From assembly GCA_028712845.1 (NCBI GenBank), contig JAQTPO010000120.1, positions 1 through 6,010 on the forward strand: DNA of 6,010 nt, in the 5' to 3' direction. The position numbers and the translations under genes were made by a program. Positions 5,535 through 6,010 of this stretch are shown piece after piece. How positions within the stretch are numbered: position 1 is the stretch's first letter; each line of letters starts with the position of its first letter. The notes under the pieces are model-generated. The model was given only the letters and a program-made list of their open reading frames with translations. It had not been told where the DNA came from and did not search any database. Source of the stretch: Dehalococcoidales bacterium (GTDB lineage: Bacteria; Chloroflexota; Dehalococcoidia; Dehalococcoidales; Fen-1064).

Positions 5535-5563
5535 TTGACAAATTTATTATGTCAGCATAGAAT
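5535..5563 (+). promoter_or_regulatory. near-consensus sigma70 promoter for the PAS sensor gene
   Basis: TTGACA (5535-5540) is a perfect -35 box, and TAGAAT (5558-5563), 17 bases on, matches five of six -10 positions. Transcription would begin near 5570, giving a leader of about 130 bases before ATG 5699. A small inverted repeat (CAAGC 5509-5513, GCTTG 5521-5525) sits just upstream of the -35 box and could be an operator half-site pair, though it is weak. The rest of 5434-5534 shows no gene and no terminator. Confidence 0.65.
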
Positions 5564-5575
5564 TTGTGCATAAAC

Positions 5576-5698
5576 GCCCTTCGATAAAAGGGCTAGAGAT
5601 AGCCAGGGAAAAGATAATGGAATGAACCATGGTATTTTCTTCTTAAGAAACACGTCTCCCTGATAAATATCACCAGAGAGTAATAGTAAGGGAGGGTT
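5576..5698 (+). promoter_or_regulatory. structured 5' leader with possible anti-Shine-Dalgarno pairing
   Basis: The predicted transcript can form GCCCTT (5576-5581) with AAGGGC (5588-5593), or alternatively GGCT (5591-5594) with AGCC (5601-5604). These share bases and exclude each other. Further down, CTCCCT (5656-5661) is exactly complementary to AGGGAG (5689-5694), which overlaps the ribosome site GGAGGG (5691-5696) of the PAS gene. A competing TCTC (5655-5658)/GAGA pairing and a TGATA/TATCA inverted repeat (5661-5672) lie between. I cannot match it to a known riboswitch class by eye; the conserved cores of fluoride and cyclic-di-GMP switches were not seen. The layout suggests translational control, but the stems are short. 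Confidence 0.35.
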
Positions 5699-6010
5699 AT
5701 GAAAACAAAACACGGAATCATCCTTGTTACACTGGGTATATTCTTGCTGTTATGGGCAGCCTGTTTAGCCACCGCTTTTGTGCTCTCCCCCGAACTGACC
5801 TTTCCGACAAGTATAAGAGAGCCTTCGGTTATTGTCATTCTCTCCACGTTTATCATTATTCTCATTGCCTCTGTCGTTATTGGTTTTATTATGCAAATCA
5901 TCAATCAACAGCGCGCTAAAACTGAGGAATCGCTGGAAGATAGTGAGAATAAAATTAATGCTCTATCAGAAGCCGCTTCCGAAGGCATTTTCATCCACGA
6001 TAATAACTTA
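5699..6010 (+). CDS. N-terminal part of a membrane sensor with PAS domain (histidine kinase or similar), cut by the right edge
   Basis: The window holds the first 104 codons. Residues about 6-29 and 44-66 are two transmembrane helices joined by a short outer loop (SPELTFPTSIREPS, 30-43). A charged, probably coiled-coil linker follows (NQQRAKTEESLEDSENKIN, about 69-87). The last visible residues, ALSEAASEGIFIHDNNL, are the typical opening of a PAS domain (compare the usual ESE-KFR-L-EAA-EGI pattern). Such N-termini belong to membrane sensor histidine kinases, diguanylate cyclases and similar signal proteins; the output domain lies outside the window. The very small outer loop suggests sensing within the membrane or cytoplasm rather than of an external ligand. 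The ribosome site GGAGGG (5691-5696) is strong but close to ATG 5699. A near-consensus promoter and long leader precede it, so regulation before and during translation is possible. Confidence 0.85.
   Translation, partial: MKTKHGIILVTLGIFLLLWAACLATAFVLSPELTFPTSIREPSVIVILSTFIIILIASVVIGFIMQIINQQRAKTEESLEDSENKINALSEAASEGIFIHDNNL

Noticed and set aside
5570..5610. Fluoride or cyclic-di-GMP riboswitch in the PAS leader
   Set aside because: A short run (CATAAACGC) recalls the fluoride switch, but the GG-GATGG core and pseudoknot partner are missing, and no cyclic-di-GMP core was found.
5593..5904. 103-codon open frame on the minus strand
   Set aside because: It lies antisense to the PAS sensor start and its leader; the forward frame has a clear start, membrane helices and PAS opening.

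Overview
The window is ordinary bacterial chromosome of moderate GC content. It holds seven complete protein genes, a gene cut by the right edge, and possibly the tail of a gene cut by the left edge. I see no rRNA, tRNA, CRISPR array, insertion sequence or phage module. Bacterial-type Shine-Dalgarno sites and sigma70-like promoters are visible. The protein mix (stand-alone Smr domain, lipid-anchored SlyD-like FKBP, DUF1616 surface domain, secreted lipoproteins, PAS sensor) would suit a Chloroflexota/Dehalococcoidia-type organism. That assignment is a low-confidence impression from protein flavour, not a search result.

Layout. Positions 3-164 are an open frame that may be the end of an upstream gene. 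A short Smr-domain gene (ending at 459) is followed 33 bases later by an FKBP-type prolyl isomerase lipoprotein (493-1005), probably in the same transcript. The gap 1006-1173 holds a 7-bp palindrome and a pair of inverted hairpin repeats resembling a REPIN/BIME. Maf nucleotide pyrophosphatase follows (1174-1749). It converges, with only 6 bases between stop codons, on a HI0933/BaiN-type flavoprotein on the minus strand (3090-1756). A 112-bp divergent gap leads to a lipoprotein with a HEWAH zinc-protease signature (3203-4459). Its 3' end overlaps by 17 bp a converging DUF1616-domain membrane protein (4946-4443, minus). A second divergent gap with a good promoter leads to a small VOC-fold protein (5068-5433). 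A 265-bp non-coding stretch then carries a near-consensus promoter and a structured leader before a membrane PAS sensor (from 5699) that runs off the window.

Functionally this is a set of independent transcription units rather than one pathway. They cover surface protein folding and proteolysis (FKBP, HEWAH lipoprotein, DUF1616 protein), nucleotide and nucleic-acid housekeeping (Maf, Smr), redox or small-molecule enzymes (flavoprotein, VOC protein) and signalling (PAS sensor). I did not find a clear new multi-gene system. The points most worth a second look are the REPIN-like pair with compensatory changes, the two-codon ORF carrying the only good ribosome site in front of the DUF1616 gene, the possible anti-Shine-Dalgarno leader of the PAS sensor, the uncharacterised HEWAH lipoprotein, and a perfect 10-bp inverted repeat inside the flavoprotein gene.
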